Shown here: positions 6,781-9,269 of the stretch, piece by piece
Layout of the letters: every line of letters begins with the position of its first letter
How positions within the stretch are numbered: the first letter of the stretch is position 1
Assembly (NCBI GenBank): GCA_964356335.1
Contig: CAYHHI010000070.1
Location: forward strand, 1-9,269
Source of the DNA: CAYHHI01 sp964356335
GTDB taxonomy: Bacteria; Arandabacterota; Arandabacteria; Arandabacterales; Arandabacteraceae
Length of the DNA: 9,269 nucleotides
Direction of reading: 5' to 3'
The notes under the pieces: generated by a model
Databases searched by the model: none
What the model saw: only the letters and a program-made list of their open reading frames with translations
Told to the model about the DNA's origin: nothing
Position numbers and translations under genes: made by a program

Positions 6781-6786
6781 AAAAAC

Positions 6787-8115
6787 ATGAGGAAGATTGT
6801 CCGTCTGGTTATCGTTCTTACGCTTCTCACCTTCGTTTTTGCTTCTGCGTCAATGGCCGTCGTCAAGAAGATGGAGATTCGCGATCTCCGTGATGCCTCG
6901 AGTGACATCGTCGTCGGACGCGTGATGTCATCCGAGTCAGCATGGGACGGCAATCTCATTTATACTTACTACGCCGTGAAGGTGCTCGACAAGGTAAAGG
7001 GTGCTCCTCCGGAGTACGTGACGGTTCGTGTCCCCGGCGGAGAAGTCGGCGACGTGATGCTCTTTGTTTCGGATACGCCATACCTTGAATCCGGCGAGGA
7101 TGCTTTCCTGTTCCTGAAGAAGAACGATGGCTTCCACGAGGTCACAGGTTGGTTCCAGGGCAAGTATGCCATAAAGAATGGCAAGGTCGAGGATACAGGA
7201 CTCAGCGTTCAGGAGTTCAAAGCCAACGTCGGCAAGGGCAAGCCCGCCAAGCCGCCCGCATCTGGTGGCTACAAACTCTGCGGCTATGACTGGAAGTACC
7301 TCGGCATGTCCGGCGGGAAATATCATCTTGAGCCCTGGGAGGTAAATCCCAGCAACAATGATGGGATCTCTAGTGGTTCGGTGAATTCGGCAGTTCAGGC
7401 AGCCGCAAACACGTGGGGCGGCGCCGGAGCCTGCTTCAATTTTGGCTCTGGTGGGAGCAGCAATCTCAATGGCGGCGTTCTTGATGATCACAATGTCGTT
7501 TCATTTGGCAACACCGGCGGCGCCGTGGCTGCCACCTACATCTGGGTTCTCAGGAGCTGCCGCAAGTGCATTGCCGAGCTTGATCTGGTGTTCGACCACG
7601 TCTATTGGAACTTCGCTGTGCCTGCCTGTGGGAGCGCAAACAAGTTCGATCTCCAGGACGTTGCGACCCACGAGTTCGGCCACTGGCTGTGCCTTGCTGA
7701 TCTTTACGGCGCCGGAGACGTCAACCAGACCATGTACGGCTATGTTGACTATGGCGAGTGCTACAAGAAGGATCTTTACACCGGCGACATCGCGGGTATA
7801 AAGGCCATTTATGGTACTTGCGCCGGAGCGATGGCTGCGACCGGGCCCCAGCGCAAGATGGTATCGGACGAGTCCGCCAATGGGACCGCGATCAAGTTCG
7901 CTGTTCCCAAGGCGGGACCTGCCACTGTCCAGGTCTACAACGTGATGGGACAGATGGTCAATATGCTCTCCGATGGCTATCTCGAAGCCGGGCAGCACTC
8001 GATTGCCTGGGATGGAAGGGATACTGGTGGCAATAGGGTCGCTACGGGTATCTACTTCGTCATGGTACGTGGTGCTGACTACAGTAGCTCCTCCAAGGTC
8101 ATGTTGGTGAAATGA
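6787..8115 (+). CDS. Secreted matrixin-like zinc metalloprotease with FlgD-like / T9SS C-terminal sorting domain
   Basis: The 442-aa product has a signal peptide (about 1-24, MRKIVRLVIVLTLLTF... ending near ASMA). Residues about 28-150 form an N-terminal domain often seen in such proteins (DIVVGRV, LDKVKG, VPGGEVGD, GEDAFLFLKK). A Lys/Pro linker (150-158) leads to the catalytic domain, about 163-343, with HEFGHWLCLAD (295-305): H295 and H299 as zinc ligands, E296 as the general base, D305 probably the third ligand. The Met-turn is TMYG (M316), followed by GDIAGIKAIYG (333-343), a typical matrixin ending. Residues about 360-442 (IKFAVPKAGPATVQVYNVMG, then AWDGRDTGGNRVATGIYFV) match the FlgD-like Ig fold used as a T9SS sorting signal. 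Position 302 is Cys where metzincins usually have Gly. Eight Cys lie in the middle domain (165, 216, 258, 261, 281, 302, 325, 345). It has its own promoter and terminator, so it is probably a single-gene transcript. Substrate unknown. Confidence 0.88.
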   Translation: MRKIVRLVIVLTLLTFVFASASMAVVKKMEIRDLRDASSDIVVGRVMSSESAWDGNLIYTYYAVKVLDKVKGAPPEYVTVRVPGGEVGDVMLFVSDTPYLESGEDAFLFLKKNDGFHEVTGWFQGKYAIKNGKVEDTGLSVQEFKANVGKGKPAKPPASGGYKLCGYDWKYLGMSGGKYHLEPWEVNPSNNDGISSGSVNSAVQAAANTWGGAGACFNFGSGGSSNLNGGVLDDHNVVSFGNTGGAVAATYIWVLRSCRKCIAELDLVFDHVYWNFAVPACGSANKFDLQDVATHEFGHWLCLADLYGAGDVNQTMYGYVDYGECYKKDLYTGDIAGIKAIYGTCAGAMAATGPQRKMVSDESANGTAIKFAVPKAGPATVQVYNVMGQMVNMLSDGYLEAGQHSIAWDGRDTGGNRVATGIYFVMVRGADYSSSSKVMLVK

Positions 8116-8133
8116 GTCGAGGTGTTTGGGTAT

Positions 8134-8165
8134 GGGGGAGGCTCTAAGCCTCCCCCTTGCTTTTT
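8134..8165 (+). terminator. Strong intrinsic terminator after the protease gene
   Basis: GGGGGAGGC (8134-8142), loop TCTAA, GCCTCCCCC (8148-8156) is a perfect 9-bp GC-rich stem, followed by TTGCTTTTT (8157-8165). It begins 18 nt after the protease stop codon and separates that transcript from the membrane-protein gene at 8219. Confidence 0.92.
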
Positions 8166-8218
8166 CCCGCATGACATTGCAGACGGAGTGTATTGGTCTC
8201 TGAATGAGGCGGATCACA

Positions 8219-9269
8219 ATGGCTCGCGTCGCAGCATTTCTCGAAACGCACAGATGGGCAGCGGTTGCGATTTTCCTGGGTGCAGTTCTCGCAGTCGGGC
8301 TTGTCGCATTCAAGGATTACGGCATCGCCTGGGATGAGCCTGTCCAGAGGCAGTACGGCCGCGACGTTTATCAATACATAACCAAGGGCGATCAGGAGCT
8401 ATTCCTTAACCGCCACAGATACTACGGCCCCGTATTCGAATTGCTGCTCTATTCGCTTGAGAAAGCGTTCAGGCTCGGTGACACTAGGGCCATTTACATG
8501 ATGAGGCACCTGGTCAATTTCCTGATCCTCTGGATGGGCGTTGTCTTCTTCTGCCTTCTGTGCAAGCGCGTGTTCAGGAGTTGGAGAGTCGGCCTCCTCG
8601 GGAGTGCCTTCCTCGTCTTGAGTCCCAGGATATTTGCGCACGGCTTCTACAATACCAAGGACATTCCATTCCTCTCGATGTTCATAATGGGCGTGTACAC
8701 CCTGCTGCGATACCTTGATGCAAAGACTTTGCGGAGGGCTGCCGTGCACGCGGCGGTCTGTGCCGTCCTCGTTGATACGCGCATCGTGGGGATCCTGCTT
8801 CCGGCGTTGACGGCCGCATTGGTCGGCTATGAAGCGATCAGAGGTGTGGTTTTCGCCGGCGGTTCCGGCGATGAAAACAGGGGAAGCGCCATCAGGCGTA
8901 AAGGTGGCACTGACGTGCACAGGTGGGCTGAGGCCAAGAGGATCGCGTGGAGTTTTCTTGGCTATGCCCTGGTGTGGGCCGGTGTGACCATCCTCCTCTG
9001 GCCCACGCTCTGGAGAGATCCCCTCCGCAACTTCGTGCGCGCCTTCGAAGGCATGCGCAACTTTCCCTGGGAAGCAACGGTGCTCTATCTCGGGAAGTAT
9101 GTCTGGTCGACGAAGTTGCCCTGGCACTATACGCCTGTTTGGATCGCAGTCTCGACTCCCTTGGCGTATGTCATCCTATTTGCCATTGGGCTTTTCGTCT
9201 CCATGAAGTCTCTCGTATTACGCCTGGCCCCCGCTCCTCAGCCCTCTCCCGGCAGCAGACACCTCCTCA
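8219..9269 (+). CDS. GT39/PMT-like integral membrane glycosyltransferase (3' truncated at window end)
   Basis: The frame is open for 350 codons from ATG 8219 to the window edge. A first membrane helix (about 13-31) leads to AWDEP (37-41), giving the GT-C acidic pair D39-E40. LSPRIFAHGFYNTKDIP (134-150) parallels SPNIIAHAGLITTD in the GT39-like protein at 1514, with H141 and D148 aligned. DTRIVGILLP (186-195) and STKLPWHYTPVWIAVSTP (297-314) are further segments I recognise from bacterial GT39-type membrane proteins. The enzyme would move a sugar from a polyprenyl-phosphate carrier on the outer face of the inner membrane; substrate unknown. A charged loop (about 214-242) is inserted between helices. 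GAGG (8206-8209) lies 9 nt before the start. It follows the protease terminator, so it needs its own promoter, which I could not identify convincingly. Roughly one third to two fifths of the protein is probably missing. Confidence 0.82.
   Translation, partial: MARVAAFLETHRWAAVAIFLGAVLAVGLVAFKDYGIAWDEPVQRQYGRDVYQYITKGDQELFLNRHRYYGPVFELLLYSLEKAFRLGDTRAIYMMRHLVNFLILWMGVVFFCLLCKRVFRSWRVGLLGSAFLVLSPRIFAHGFYNTKDIPFLSMFIMGVYTLLRYLDAKTLRRAAVHAAVCAVLVDTRIVGILLPALTAALVGYEAIRGVVFAGGSGDENRGSAIRRKGGTDVHRWAEAKRIAWSFLGYALVWAGVTILLWPTLWRDPLRNFVRAFEGMRNFPWEATVLYLGKYVWSTKLPWHYTPVWIAVSTPLAYVILFAIGLFVSMKSLVLRLAPAPQPSPGSRHLL

Larger units (their letters stand above)
6376..6786. other. 411-bp intergenic region with promoter and long protease leader
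   Basis: No convincing gene was found here. The first part holds a weak hairpin, CACGGCA (6390-6396) with TGCCCGTG (6417-6424, one bulge) followed by TTT, which might end the upstream operon poorly. A short palindrome TACCCCGGGGGTA lies at 6483-6495. A good promoter is at 6536-6564, so the leader of the protease mRNA would be about 215 nt. That leader contains AGGAGGTGA (6613-6621) with no suitable start after it, an inverted repeat GGCGC/GCGCC (6658-6662, 6673-6677) followed by CTTTTC, and a 6-bp hairpin just before the protease ribosome site. A 70-codon frame from TTG 6570 to TAA 6780-6782 crosses the leader but is very Arg-rich and not recognised. Confidence 0.5.

Noticed and set aside
6570..6782. 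70-codon frame in the protease leader
   Set aside because: Very Arg-rich, starts with TTG at the transcription start, and has no recognisable domain. Kept only as a remote leader-peptide possibility within the leader finding.
6937..7491. 184-codon minus-strand open frame
   Set aside because: Shadow of the protease coding strand; no recognisable features.
8177..8205. Possible promoter TTGCAG ... CTGAAT before the last gene
   Set aside because: The -10 box matches the consensus poorly; it may be real but cannot be supported by sequence alone.
7501..8313. 270-codon minus-strand open frame
   Set aside because: It lies opposite the protease gene, crosses the strong terminator and starts inside the next gene. 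The protease frame has recognisable domains; this product has none.
8399..9127. 242-codon minus-strand open frame
   Set aside because: It is opposite the GT39-like gene, whose motifs and membrane pattern are clear. The product is His/Pro/Glu-rich with no domain and no ribosome site was seen.

Overview
The window looks like a piece of an uncultured, Gram-negative-type bacterial genome of about 57-58% GC. The best clue is a secreted protease carrying a FlgD-like / type IX secretion (T9SS) C-terminal sorting domain, an architecture I associate with the FCB group and related candidate phyla (Eisenbacteria-, Krumholzibacteria- or WOR-3-like lineages). The sequence alone does not fix the taxon. No tRNA, rRNA, CRISPR array, IS element or phage gene was seen.

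Layout. (1) 1-217, minus strand: the N-terminal 72 codons of a CoA-binding protein resembling succinyl-CoA synthetase alpha (SucD), in DNA of about 72% GC, running off the window. (2) 217-1254, minus strand: a secreted protein with a beta-rich N-terminal region and an Fn3-like domain of the kind that precedes a metallophosphoesterase, but it stops before any catalytic domain. The composition changes abruptly where it ends. (3) 1255-1513: a divergent control region with two sigma70-type promoters facing away from each other and a 12-bp direct repeat between them. (4) 1514-6375, plus strand: a three-gene probable operon encoding a GT39/PMT-like integral membrane glycosyltransferase, a membrane-anchored arylsulfotransferase-like beta-propeller, and a second polytopic GT-C-like membrane protein whose start overlaps the propeller gene. 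(5) 6376-6786: a 411-bp gap with a good extended -10 promoter and a leader of about 215 nt. (6) 6787-8115: a secreted matrixin-like zinc protease with a FlgD-like tail, closed by a strong intrinsic terminator. (7) 8219 to the window end: a second GT39-like membrane glycosyltransferase, 3' truncated.

Reading across the genes, most of the window concerns the cell envelope: three lipid-linked-sugar-type membrane transferases or relatives, one periplasm-facing ASST-like propeller, and secreted proteins. The three-gene operon is the best candidate for an undescribed system, possibly building or modifying a surface glycan or secreted glycoproteins. This rests on gene neighbourhood and fold resemblance; no substrate can be read from the sequence. 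The left end (1-245) may be a genomic or assembly junction and should be treated with caution.
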